64,000 nucleotides of DNA from Flavobacteriales bacterium (GTDB lineage Bacteria > Bacteroidota > Bacteroidia > Flavobacteriales_F > PHOS-HE28): positions 62,001 through 126,000 of the forward strand of contig JADJCS010000014.1 of NCBI GenBank assembly GCA_016703105.1, given 5' to 3'. Position numbers and translations under genes: made by a program. The notes below the pieces were generated by a model. It was not told the DNA's origin, made no database searches, and saw nothing but the letters and a program-made list of their open reading frames with translations. Below are positions 7,154 through 17,400 of the stretch, in pieces. Position 1 is the first letter of the stretch, and every line of letters starts with the position of its first letter.

Positions 7154-9796
7154 TCATTCGCCCGGCAGGTAGTTCTTGGTGAAGAACGAGGCGTACGCAT
7201 CGACGTCCTTGTTGCGGAAGAGTTGGGCGTAGTTGTCAGGGCTGATGGCGAAGATGGCATGCCCTTGATCGTTCACCCCGGCGAGCATACCAATATCGCT
7301 CAGGAACTGCTGGTAGTAAGCCATAGCAGCTGGAAGGTCGTCGAACAGGCGCAAAAGCACCACCTGCTGGTCGCTGTTCAAGATGGTGCTTTCCACCAGA
7401 ATGTTACGATCCGGATAGTAACGCTGGTTGAAGTCACTGATCTTGGTCTTCACCCCTTCCACATCCCCGGCCTCGTTCGGGTGTATCAAGGCGATGTAAT
7501 GCGGACCCTGGTCCACACGGAACGTACTGGCGGGGGCGGGTCCCTTGCCATCGTTCGCCTGGGCGGTGCCAGCCTGTTTGTCCAAAGCGGCCAGTAGGTC
7601 CATCGCCGCTTTGGCCTCGTCCGTATCGGGGAATTTGTCCTTCACTTCGTTGAGGGCGATGCGGAACGCGCCCAGTTCATGCGTGCCACCCACGGCCATG
7701 GCCTTCAGCAGGTGGTACTTGGGTAAGAGGTGATTGTTCGGCTCGTTCGCTATCACTTGATTGGCCGTGCTGATGACCAGCAAGTAGTTCCTCTGTCGGT
7801 ACTCCCGGTACAACTGGTCGTACTCGGCCGATTCCACCAGGCGACGCGCCTCACCCGCTTCCAGGAAGGAAGGGTCGCGCACCAATCGTGCGAATTCGCT
7901 GTCCGGCCAGCGCTCCAGAATGATGTTCGCGTAGGCCTGCGACGAACTGCCGCCGAAGTCCATGAAGCCACCGCTTTTTTCCCGGGCCAGGTAGATGCGG
8001 TATAGCTGGTAATGGCTCTCCGGAGTATAGCGGCACTCATCAAAGCGATTGTTCAGCACCTCGAAGCTCTCGATGGCGTTGTCCACGTCCTTGAGTTTCT
8101 CTTTGTAGATCATTCCGGAACGGTACATCGCTTCGCATATCCGGCCGTTCGAGGCTTCGATCGCGGCCGTGTCACCCGGGATGTCCTTGGAATAGAACGC
8201 GGGGTCCTTCCACGCGGGCTGGCCTTCCTCCTCTTTCTCGGCGGTCGGATCCTCTTCCGTCTCTTCGTCGGGGTCCTCAGCGCCGGCCAACGCGCTGCCG
8301 CTCCGGTCTTTGCGGCGCCAGTCGTCCTCCAATGCGCGGTTGCCCCACTTCTTCTTGAATTCCGCCAGACCGCGGCTCAACTGTTGGGGATTGTAGAAGT
8401 ACCAAGCGCCACGATCCCCGGGTGCTACGGGAGTGGCGGGTTTGGCAGGAGCGGCGGTGCCGTTCTCCAAGGCTTCCCGCGCGGCGGCTTCGGCTTCGGC
8501 CTTGTCCTCCTCTTCCCGTTCGCGTTGGCGGATGATCTTCTGGATGGCCTTTTCCCGCTCGTTCGGGTCCATGCCCGCCAGGGCCTGCAGGCTATCCTCC
8601 CGGGAGATGATGTTCAGTTGCTCGACGAGTTCCCCGAGCACCTCCGCACGCGTCTTTACTTCTTCGTAGCGGACGTGGGCTTCGGCGAGCAGGGTCGTGG
8701 TACTATCGTAGTAGAGTTGCGCGTCCGGGTAGGCGCGGTCATCGAAGTAGAGATCCGCCAGGCGCAGCCAGGTTTTAGCTTTCTGACGGGTGTCGGTGGT
8801 GCTCACCAAGGCGCTCTTCTTCAAGTGCGCCACCGCGCTGCTGTCCTTGTTCTCTTTCAGATCGATCCCCGCCAGCGCGTAGTGGATCATGTCGTAGTGG
8901 TCCACATGCTTGTCGTCGTGCAACATGCGCACCAGCATCTTTCGCAGCTTCTTGCTGTCGCCTTGATCGAACGCCATGGCTTGGAACACTTGCGCATGGA
9001 AGGCCAGTTCGTAAGGCGGGTTCATGCGCGTCACGGCTTTGTAGGCCGCGATCGACTTCTCGTCCTGCCCTTTCACTTGGTAGAGTTGCGCCAGGATGAA
9101 GGTCCAGCGCACGCGCTCGTTACGGCCCTTGGTGATCTCTACAGCGCGCTCCAGGTTGATGATGGCATCATCCACTTTGCCGCGCTTCAGGTCCAGGTCG
9201 GCTTGGATGACGGCCAACTCATCGTGGGGGAAGCGCTTCGGCAACTTCTTGATCTCGCGCACTTCATCGAGCACGCTCTGAGCACGCGCGTACTGCTCGG
9301 TCTGGATCAATGTCCGTGCGAGCCATAGTTTGCTTTCCAACTGGCGGTTCTGCCCTTTGAAGCGGCGGCCCGCATAATCGAACGTGCGCTGCGCATCGAA
9401 GTAGGCCCGCTTGTAGAAGTAGGATCGCCCTATCACGAAGTAGGCATCATCGATCCATTTGTTGCGCTCCTCACCCTTGATGTCCATGGAGTGTCGCTCG
9501 ATCACCAGCGAGCACTTCTCAATGCACTTCTCCAGATCGGCGCCAGCGCCTTTGGCCTGGGCTTCGGTGCCGTACACGAAAATGGGCAACACCTCGTCGA
9601 AGTCGTCCACGAAGGCTTTCTCAATGCCCTTCACGGTCTCCTTCAGCTTCTCGTTCGCGTTGAACCAGCCATTGTCACGGGCTGTGAGACGATGGTAGGC
9701 CCGGCTCGTGAAGCGGTCCTTGTTCTTGGAACATCCGGCCGCGACGAGGGCTACCAACAGCCAGATGGCCGGGCGAAGGGGTGGAACGCGGATCAC
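7154..9796 (-). CDS. porW: PorW/SprE-like TPR lipoprotein of type IX secretion
   Basis: This 880-residue lipoprotein has the lipobox LVALVAAGC and a GTG start at 9796. It is built of TPR-like helical repeats, for example IDDAYFVIGRSYFYKRAYFD and LARTLIQTEQYARAQSVLDE, with a charged low-complexity segment around residues 430-540. Size, lipidation, repeats and the position next to bactofilin and Fo genes match PorW/SprE, an outer-membrane lipoprotein needed for T9SS secretion and gliding in Flavobacteria. The several T9SS cargo proteins in this window fit that role. The family call is by pattern, not alignment. Confidence 0.75.
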   Translation of the reverse strand: MIRVPPLRPAIWLLVALVAAGCSKNKDRFTSRAYHRLTARDNGWFNANEKLKETVKGIEKAFVDDFDEVLPIFVYGTEAQAKGAGADLEKCIEKCSLVIERHSMDIKGEERNKWIDDAYFVIGRSYFYKRAYFDAQRTFDYAGRRFKGQNRQLESKLWLARTLIQTEQYARAQSVLDEVREIKKLPKRFPHDELAVIQADLDLKRGKVDDAIINLERAVEITKGRNERVRWTFILAQLYQVKGQDEKSIAAYKAVTRMNPPYELAFHAQVFQAMAFDQGDSKKLRKMLVRMLHDDKHVDHYDMIHYALAGIDLKENKDSSAVAHLKKSALVSTTDTRQKAKTWLRLADLYFDDRAYPDAQLYYDSTTTLLAEAHVRYEEVKTRAEVLGELVEQLNIISREDSLQALAGMDPNEREKAIQKIIRQREREEEDKAEAEAAAREALENGTAAPAKPATPVAPGDRGAWYFYNPQQLSRGLAEFKKKWGNRALEDDWRRKDRSGSALAGAEDPDEETEEDPTAEKEEEGQPAWKDPAFYSKDIPGDTAAIEASNGRICEAMYRSGMIYKEKLKDVDNAIESFEVLNNRFDECRYTPESHYQLYRIYLAREKSGGFMDFGGSSSQAYANIILERWPDSEFARLVRDPSFLEAGEARRLVESAEYDQLYREYRQRNYLLVISTANQVIANEPNNHLLPKYHLLKAMAVGGTHELGAFRIALNEVKDKFPDTDEAKAAMDLLAALDKQAGTAQANDGKGPAPASTFRVDQGPHYIALIHPNEAGDVEGVKTKISDFNQRYYPDRNILVESTILNSDQQVVLLRLFDDLPAAMAYYQQFLSDIGMLAGVNDQGHAIFAISPDNYAQLFRNKDVDAYASFFTKNYLPGE

Positions 9797-9823
9797 GGGA
9801 GCTTCAACTACGAACGGGCGAAG

Positions 9824-11264
9824 TTATTTCATCCCCCGGGAAGCTGCGTCGGCCCGGTACAGCGCGAGTTCGCGAAGGAGAACGCCACTATCCACATATC
9901 CCGGAGGCGGCAGGGCTTTCTTCGGACCGATGGACCAGGCGTGCGAGTTCCCCCTATCATCCACGGAGATGGCGTGGTACCGCATGAGGTAGCCCTGCAG
10001 GTTCCATTCGTTCCAGAGGTCCGGATGCAGATCCACCAAGCTGCCGGCCGGCACGGACGCACCGATGGTGGCCACGTCCGCGAGAAGGTCAGCGTCACGC
10101 GCAGGTTTTGCGAATAGAAGCACCGAAAGGACCAGGGCCACCCCGAATGCTGTGATGCCGGTGTACCGCACGAGCTGAGTCAACACTTGGCGCTCCCCGA
10201 GACGATCCAGCAAATGACATAGTCCTTGGGCGCTCAGCAATCCCAGTCCAGTGGCGATCATGGGGGAACGCCGGTACGCTGTAGAACGATTTCTGCACCA
10301 GGGTCAACATCATCGGTGCCACGCCGCTGAGCCCGATCAGGAACATGCCGATCGCCGTGGCTTTCAATGTGTCCGGCGGACGTTCGGTGCGCGCTCGTCG
10401 GCCCAACAGGAACACCACTGCCGCCAGGACCAAAGGACCGACCTGCGAGGCCAGTAGGTCCGCAAGTATCCGCCAGCGATGTTCCACGGTATGCTGGGCA
10501 TCGATGCGGTGCAGCAGGCGTCCGTTCACATAGGGCTCCAAATTGCCACGGGCATCCGGCCATTGCCAGAGCAGCAGGTAGCTCGCGGCCACCACCGTGC
10601 CCATCACCAAGGAGATCAACAGGGCGCGCCGAAAGGAATGAACGTTCCGCGACGCGGACCACAAAAGGACCGGGGCGGCCAGCGGGAAGAGCCCGGGCAC
10701 GCCCTTGGTGAAACTCGCGAGAAATACGAAAACGCCAGCGATGATGGCACGCTTCGCCCAGGCGGCCGACATGCCGAGGACCACCTGGAGCACCGCCGCT
10801 GTGACGAACACCGCCATCGTGTTCTCCAACATGTTGTTGTGAAAACACCAGAACACCTGTGGCACGATGATCCACAGGAGCAACGGCCATCCCCCCAGCG
10901 GACGCAACGACAGGTGTTCATGCAAACATTCCCGCCAGAGCCGCACCATCACGAACATCGTGATCAACGCGGTCGCAAGACAGTAGAGCCGCTCCACCCA
11001 AAACCCGTCCCCCAAGACCCGGAACCACCAGGCCTGCAGGCCGAACGCCAGCGGTGGATGCTCGTGGAAGATGGCCATGCCAGCGACGCCGACCTGGCTG
11101 AAGCGTGGAGCCCAGAACGTGCCGAAGCCGTTCGCCTGATTGTGCGCCACCACGGTGTAGAGCATGCCGTCCATGAACATGCCCTCACGCACCAGGCCCG
11201 GCAGTAACAATGCGGCGCAGATGCCGATCACCAGCCAGTTGAACGCACGGGTGCTCTGTGCCAT
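9824..11264 (-). pseudogene. GT-C/ArnT-like membrane glycosyltransferase, frameshifted
   Basis: Multi-pass protein beginning MAQSTRAFNWLVIGICAALL (start at 11264; the upstream in-frame Met gives an implausible N-terminus). It shows the EHPPLAFGLQAWWF motif of PMT/ArnT-type GT-C enzymes, which use lipid-linked sugars. The frame breaks at a run of five Gs (10262-10266): before it reads QKSFYSVPAFP, after it continues as MIATGLGLLSAQGLCHLLDR to a stop at 9824. Removing one base gives about 479 residues. The gene is 27 nt upstream of porW and divergent from the M23 gene. Sequencing error or true frameshift cannot be told apart here. Confidence 0.7.
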
Positions 11265-11312
11265 GGAAGCCCGGAAATTACATGCGTCACCGACGTGTGC
11301 CCCGTGAGCCGC

Positions 11313-11320
11313 GATATTTG
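11313..11320 (+). promoter_or_regulatory. -7-like box 6 nt before the M23 peptidase start
   Basis: GATATTTG, one mismatch to TAnnTTTG, ends 6 nt before the ATG at 11327. Confidence 0.4.
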
Positions 11321-11326
11321 TCCGTG

Positions 11327-12211
11327 ATGGCCGCAGCACCCGATCCCCCGAAGCGCGCACGGGTCCTTCGCAAACTGAAAAGCAAGTACCGGCTGCTGCT
11401 CATCAACGACCGTACCTTCGAAGAGCGTTTCAGCATCCGGCTCTCCCGGCTCAACGTGCTCCTGCTCGCCATCGCCGCCTTCACATTGCATGGGGCGTTG
11501 GTCACCGCCGTCATCGTCTTCACTCCGCTGAAGCGCTACATCCCCGGTTATGCCGACCAGGAAACGAAGCGGAACGCCTACCGCAGCACCGTGCTCGCCG
11601 ATTCCATCGCCCTGCGGCTCACCGACCAGGAGCTCTATCTGGCCAATCTGCGCCGTGTGCTCAGCGGAGAAATAACGTCCGACAGCACCCTGACCACCGC
11701 CCGCGTGGAACAGATGCCCACCGCCGCCGATCTCGCTCCAGGCCTCAAGGACAGCTTGCTTCGCGCCAAAGTGCAACAACAAGAGGCGTACGCGCTTTCC
11801 GAAGGCCAGGTGAACGCGCCCGCCGGGCGGGAACTCGCTGGCATGTTCTTGTTCCCCCCCTTACGCGGCATCGTGACCAGCACGTTCGAACGGCGCGCGG
11901 GACATTTCGGGATCGACGTGGTGGCCAAGGCCAACGAGGCCGTCAAAGCCTGCATGGATGGCACGGTCACCCTTGCTTCCTGGACCACGGACGGTGGCCA
12001 TGTGCTCCAGATCCAGCACCGCGGGGACCTGGTGAGCGTATACAAACACAACAGTGTGCTGTTGAAGAAGGTGGGTGAAAAGGTGAAGGCCGGAGAGGCG
12101 ATCGCGATCGTAGGGGACAGCGGCGAACTGACCACCGGCCCGCATCTGCATTTCGAGCTTTGGTTGAACGGCGAGAGCATCGATCCGCAGGCGTACATGG
12201 TTTTCCAATGA
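11327..12211 (+). CDS. M23 family metallopeptidase (LytM-type)
   Basis: This 294-residue inner-membrane-anchored protein has one transmembrane segment (about residues 43-66) and a C-terminal LytM domain. The zinc ligands are intact: His and Asp in GHFGIDVVAK and the HLH of GPHLHFELW. It probably cuts peptidoglycan crosslinks or acts in cell-envelope remodelling. The start at 11327 is preferred over 11258 because the upstream 23 residues overlap the divergent gene. It is followed by a GH3-family gene, a pairing common in Bacteroidota. Confidence 0.88.
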   Translation: MAAAPDPPKRARVLRKLKSKYRLLLINDRTFEERFSIRLSRLNVLLLAIAAFTLHGALVTAVIVFTPLKRYIPGYADQETKRNAYRSTVLADSIALRLTDQELYLANLRRVLSGEITSDSTLTTARVEQMPTAADLAPGLKDSLLRAKVQQQEAYALSEGQVNAPAGRELAGMFLFPPLRGIVTSTFERRAGHFGIDVVAKANEAVKACMDGTVTLASWTTDGGHVLQIQHRGDLVSVYKHNSVLLKKVGEKVKAGEAIAIVGDSGELTTGPHLHFELWLNGESIDPQAYMVFQ

Positions 12212-12227
12212 CGAAAGCGCAGGGGCA

Positions 12228-12281
12228 GGATCAGGGGCAAGAGCAAGTGCTCGTCCCTGCCCCTGCCCCTGCTCCTGATCC
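12228..12281 (+). promoter_or_regulatory. Long hairpin abutting the GH3 start codon
   Basis: Arms 12228-12245 and 12264-12281 pair at 16 of 18 positions (15 Watson-Crick, one G-U). The 3' arm ends on the base before the ATG at 12282, so the translation start region is buried. This may couple translation to the upstream M23 gene or act as an attenuator (inference). Confidence 0.45.
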
Positions 12282-13787
12282 ATGAGCTTCAAGTCGCTCC
12301 TCGCCAAGCCCTACGCCCGCATCGTGACGAACGCGGTGATGCGACGCGCTATGGATCCCGTCGGTACGCAGCTCGGTATGCTGCGCTGGCTTGTGGAGTT
12401 CGGAGGAGCTACGGACTTCGGGAGGGAGCATCGACTGCATCAAGTGCATGATCATGCCGGGCTTGTACAAGCCGTACCGTTACGGGATTACGAAGGGTTC
12501 GAACCGTACATCCACCGGATCATCGCAGGGGAGAAGGATGTGCTGTGGCCGGGACTGCCGCTCTATCTGTGCAAAACCAGTGGCACCACCAGCGGCGCCA
12601 AATACATCCCCATTACGCGGAGTTCACTGCCCAACCATATCGGCAGCGCGCGCCGCGCGCTCCTCGCGTATATCGCTCACAGCCGAAGGGCGGACTTCGT
12701 GGACGGCAAGATGATCTTCCTCCAGGGCAGTCCCGTGCTCGACATGAAAGGCCTGATCCCCACCGGCAGGCTCAGCGGCATCGTGGCCAATCATGTGCCC
12801 GCCTATTTGTTGAAGAACCGTTTGCCGTCGTTCGCCACGAACAGCCTCGCGGATTGGGAAACGAAGGTGGAGGCCATCGTGGGCGAAACGATGCGCGCGG
12901 ACATGCGGTTGATCAGTGGGATCCCCGCCTGGGTCCAGATGTACTTCGAGCGACTTTTGGCGAGGTCGGGAAAGGCAACGGTGAAGGAGGTCTTCCCCAA
13001 TTTCTCGCTCTTCGTTCATGGCGGCGTGAACTACGCGCCCTATCGCCATCGCATGGAGGCGTTGATCGGGGGCAGCGTGCCGAGCGTTGAGCTGTTCCCC
13101 GCGAGCGAAGGTTTCATCGCCTACCAGGACAAGAGCAACGAGGAAGGGCTACTGCTCGTGCTGGACAATGGGATCTATTTCGGGTTCCTCCCGGTCGACG
13201 GGTCAGCGTCGCGCGGGAGCGAACCGGGACCTCATAAGAGCCGTGTGATCTCCATCGCCGAGGTGCAGGTCGGTGTGCAGTACGCGCTCGTACTTTATAC
13301 CAACGCCGGGCTTTGGGGCTACGAGATAGGGGATACGATCAAGTTCGTTTCGCTCTCGCCTCCGCGCATCGTGGTCACCGGTCGCACCAAGCATTTCACC
13401 AGTGCCTTTGGGGAACACGTGATCGCGGAAGAAGTGGAAGGTGCCCTGAAGGATGCGATGAACGAGCAACCGTGCGAAGTGGCGGAGTTCACCGTAGCGC
13501 CGCAGATCGCTCCCGTGGAAGGACTTCCTTACCACGAATGGTTCATCGAGTTCGCAGCAGTACCGGGTGATCTCGAGCGCTTCGCGATACTTACGGACGA
13601 AGCATTGCAAAAGCGCAACCCCTACTACAAGGACCTGATCGCCGGCAAGGTGCTGCGGCCTTTGGTGATCACCCCTGTGATGCGCGGAGGGTTCGCTTCA
13701 TGGATGGATCAACGTGGTATGAACGATGCGCAGAGCAAGATGCCGCGCTTGGCGAACGATAGACGGTATGTCGAAGGCTTGGGGTGA
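12282..13787 (+). CDS. GH3 auxin-responsive promoter family protein (acyl-adenylate-forming)
   Basis: This 501-residue member of the GH3 branch of the ANL superfamily carries the ATP-binding motif KTSGTTSGAKYIP (residues 98-110), followed by the family segment VTGRTKHFTSAFGEHVIAEE near residue 375. Plant GH3 enzymes conjugate amino acids to acyl hormones through an acyl-AMP. The bacterial substrate is unknown, so only acyl-adenylate formation can be inferred. It follows the M23 gene by 70 nt. Confidence 0.9.
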   Translation: MSFKSLLAKPYARIVTNAVMRRAMDPVGTQLGMLRWLVEFGGATDFGREHRLHQVHDHAGLVQAVPLRDYEGFEPYIHRIIAGEKDVLWPGLPLYLCKTSGTTSGAKYIPITRSSLPNHIGSARRALLAYIAHSRRADFVDGKMIFLQGSPVLDMKGLIPTGRLSGIVANHVPAYLLKNRLPSFATNSLADWETKVEAIVGETMRADMRLISGIPAWVQMYFERLLARSGKATVKEVFPNFSLFVHGGVNYAPYRHRMEALIGGSVPSVELFPASEGFIAYQDKSNEEGLLLVLDNGIYFGFLPVDGSASRGSEPGPHKSRVISIAEVQVGVQYALVLYTNAGLWGYEIGDTIKFVSLSPPRIVVTGRTKHFTSAFGEHVIAEEVEGALKDAMNEQPCEVAEFTVAPQIAPVEGLPYHEWFIEFAAVPGDLERFAILTDEALQKRNPYYKDLIAGKVLRPLVITPVMRGGFASWMDQRGMNDAQSKMPRLANDRRYVEGLG

Positions 13788-13819
13788 TGCCCCATGGATG
13801 GCACCGGTGCCGATCGACC

Positions 13820-14434
13820 TCAGAAAGTGTACTTGATCGTAGTTCCGTTGAACTGGAGCTGATCCCACATACCCGCGCGCTTCTTCTTCCAGTGCCTGGC
13901 ATGCACCATGTAGTTGGCCAGGTCATACACCAAGAGGAAACCACCTTGGAGGATCAAGGAGGTGCCATAGCCCTGGAGCATCTCGCTGTTCTTGTCCAAT
14001 GAGTTGCTGCGGCCGTGCTCCCACATCCACAGGCCGCCGCCCGCATACAGGAAGTCCAGTCCGAAGTTGATCAGGTAAATGGCCCCAACTTTCCGCTGCG
14101 CCTCGAAGGTGTTCGGGATGTCCAGGTTGGAAGGCGTGCGCATCCGCTTACGTGCGCCGAAATACGCGGGCACCGCTATGCCAAGGTTCACCACGTTCCA
14201 CGCCAGGTTCATCTGGTGGAAGTAGTTCGCTTCGCTTTTGCCGGGTGTAGTGGCCATGCCGATACCACCGGCCACCATGTTGGCTATGCTCCAGCCACCC
14301 AACACCAGCATGCTGTTCTTGCTGATGCGGTCCCGCTCCATATTGAACTCATTGAACGGCGTCATGTCCTGCCCGAGCGCGGAAGAAGCGAGCGCGCATC
14401 CGAAGAGTATGGTGCAGAGGTTTTTCATCGACAT
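13820..14434 (-). CDS. Conserved membrane protein of unknown function
   Basis: This 204-residue protein has a signal-like N-terminus (MSMKNLCTILFGCALASSAL) and several hydrophobic segments (SMLVLGGWSIANMVAGGIGM, NLAWNVVNLGIAVPAYFG, LILQGGFLLVYDLANYMV). The pattern is typical of small integral-membrane proteins restricted to Bacteroidota; no catalytic motif is seen. It is convergent with the GH3 gene. A TACCTTG box at 14440-14446 ends exactly 5 nt before the start. Confidence 0.75.
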   Translation of the reverse strand: MSMKNLCTILFGCALASSALGQDMTPFNEFNMERDRISKNSMLVLGGWSIANMVAGGIGMATTPGKSEANYFHQMNLAWNVVNLGIAVPAYFGARKRMRTPSNLDIPNTFEAQRKVGAIYLINFGLDFLYAGGGLWMWEHGRSNSLDKNSEMLQGYGTSLILQGGFLLVYDLANYMVHARHWKKKRAGMWDQLQFNGTTIKYTF

Positions 14435-14439
14435 GGAAA

Positions 14440-14446
14440 CAAGGTA
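14440..14446 (-). promoter_or_regulatory. -7 box (TAnnTTG) 5 nt before start codon
   Basis: TACCTTG on the minus strand, then TTTCC, then the ATG at 14434. This matches the short-leader architecture seen at many genes of the window. Confidence 0.45.
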
Positions 14447-14462
14447 AGGCCCACCTTGTTCG

Positions 14463-17400
14463 TCAGCGGATCAATGTCACATGTCCCGCGCGGCGCATTC
14501 GACCACCGCCCATGTCGGTGTATTCCAACTGCCACTCATACACGTCTTGGGGCGCTTCAGTGCCGAGATAGGTCCCATCCCAAGCCGGGTCGTTGCGGTC
14601 GGTCGTTCCGTGCACCTGTAACCCCCACCGATCGAACACGCGGAAGAGAAGCAGACGATCCTTCGGTGTGATCACAGGCAGGAACCCGTCGTTCACCCCA
14701 TCGTTGTTGGGGCTGAAAGCATTGGGCACATGCACGCAAGGAGGTAGTTCAACGTGCGCCTCATCGGTCCCGACGCACGTGTCCGAGCTGGTTACGATAA
14801 GTTGCACATGCAGGATGCTCGCATCATCACCGTAGAGGTACACTGTCCCCAATTCGCGCGAGTATTCCACGCCATCGATCAGCCAGAGCACTGAGGCGCC
14901 CTCCACCGGCTCCGTCCACAGCCGCACGCGCTCGCAGTCGCCCGCCACGTCGTAGTGCAATATGGCGGGAGGCACCGCATGCACATCGACCACCACCGTA
15001 CTGCTATCCAAGCAACCTTCCGCGCTGGAGACGACCAGCAACACGGTGTTGGCACCGAGCGTGGTCGGTACCAATGAAACGGTATTGGGTTCGGTGCTCA
15101 CTTGTACGCCGTTATAGTACCACCAGTAGCCCACCGCGAACGAACTCGCATCAGTGACCATCATGGATTGGTCCAGGCATGCCGGGCCCAGTGTGAAGTC
15201 CGCTTCGGGGAGCACGTTCAGCGCGAAAGCGGTGGTGGCGGTGTCCGCGCAACCGGGAAGTTCCGCGACCACCGAGATGGTGTGTTGGCCGGGTGTGGTC
15301 CAATTCTGTTGCCACGAGGGTCCGCTGCCCACATAGGTGCCATTGATCAACCAGTGCGTCAGTGCGCCTGCGGGTGTGCTCGTGCTTGTTCCATGGATGA
15401 ACGCTGGATCGCCGCAAGGATCCACCGGATCGAGCGTAAAGCTGGCCGCCGGCATTTCGTTCACCACGATCGTCATCGCGATACTGTCGCCACATCCGGT
15501 GAGTTGATCGTTGATCACCAATGCGATGGCATAACTGCCCGGGGTGTTGAAGCTCTGCGGCGGGGGATCGCTCTGGAAGGAGAAGGACGTGCCGTCCAGC
15601 ATCCAGTCAAAGATCAGGTTGTTGCCGGTGGTGCCGTTGCTGTTGAAGTCGATGCTCTCGCCAGCGCACACGACACTATCCGTAGCGGTCATGGCCACGA
15701 CCGGAGCAGTGACCACCGTAACGTTGATCGTATCGGCGGAAGGACAGAGGGTGATGTTGCTGATCACGCTGAGGATCACCTCATAAGTCCCCGCAGCCCC
15801 GTAGGTATGGGTGGGTGAGGGGATCGAATCGAAGGTGCCATCGCCGAAGTCCCAGACCAATCCCACAATACCCGCACCCGCGGCGCTGAAAGTGATCGGG
15901 TCGCCAAGGCATATCGTCGTATCGTTCTGTGTGGTGACCACAGGTAAGGCGAGCACATCGATCTGTTGGTACGCGGTGTCGATACCGCAGCCGTAGGATA
16001 CCAGCATCACGGTGTAGCTGCCGGGATCGGTATAGGTGAAGCCGGTGTTCGTGGAGGTGCTGGTGCTGTTGTTCGCGTCGCCGAAGTACCAGATGCTCGC
16101 GGTATCACCATCGCTGAAGTTGGTGAAGGTGGCTGTGAGCGGTGCGCAACCGATCACGGTGTCCGTGTTGAAGAACGCCGTCACTTCATTGGGCAACACG
16201 GTGATGGTGAACGTGGCGGTGTCCGCACCGCATGCGTTGTACACCTCTTGTATGATCGTCCAGGTGGAATCCAACGTGTACTGATGGAACCACACGACAG
16301 CGTCCTCCTGGCTGATGCTGCCGTCGCCCAGGGTCCATTGCACGGAATCCACCAGACCATAACTGTCGTTGCCGATGAAGACCGTATCCGCCAGACAGTA
16401 GATCAATTGATCCGTGCCGAAGCTGGCAACCGGCAATGGATGCAAGGTGATGGTGGTGTCGGCGATGGTGCTACCACAGTAGTTGCTCTGCTCGTACTCA
16501 ATGTGATAAGTCGTGTCGCTGAGAACGGGTCCTACCAGCGCGAAGGGTGCGGGTTGGTCCACACTGCTGATCATGGTCCCGTTCACGGACCACGCGTGGA
16601 CTGCCCCGGGCACGATGTTCAAGTTCAATGCCTCCACCACACCATCACCACAGGTATCGATCGGGGTCCAGTCCACCTGCGCCACCGGAATGCTATCCAC
16701 CGTCACGATCGCCGTGGCGCTGTCCACACAGTTCGCTCCGTTGGTGACGATGAGCTGCACGGTGTATGTGCCGGGAACATTGTAGGTGTATGTGGGGAAC
16801 TGCAAGGTGGAAGTGCCCACGTTATCGCCGAAGTCCCAAGCGTAACTGGCCGGTGTGGTACTGAAGTTCTGAAAGGTGATGGGCACACCTGCACAGGCGA
16901 TGGTGTCCTGGATGATCACCGTGGGCAGATCGTTCACGAGCACATTGCGGCAAATGCTGTTGCTACAATCCGTGTTAGGATCGGTGTAGTCGTAACAGCA
17001 AGGAGAGAGCGATCCTACGGTGGCGAGCGCCGGATCGAAGGTGCCGTTGACTTGCAAGTAGGCGGTAGGTTGCCAACTGCCACCGCTAGGCGTGGCCCAC
17101 AGCACGAAAGGCGGGTCGCTCACGCACACGGCCGTGTCCAAGCCTACGTTCAGCACCGGCAAGGGATCCACAGTGATGTCCACTTGATCGGTGGTAGTAC
17201 AGCTGGCCGTCCCCACGGAGTAAGTGAGCGTGAAAGTGCCGACCACTTGCGGATCGAACGCGTAGCCAGGGGTCACATGTTGTCCGGTCCAATCCCCACC
17301 AAGTCCATCGCCGATGAGCGGGAACGGCGGATCGAACACACACACCGACGTGTCATTACCCGCCCACGCGGTGAAGGGTGGCACGGTCACCGTTACAGCG

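Noticed and set aside
13800..13811. 12-bp perfect palindrome GGCACCGGTGCC between convergent genes
   Set aside because: There is no loop or T run; it may be a short operator but nothing supports a function.
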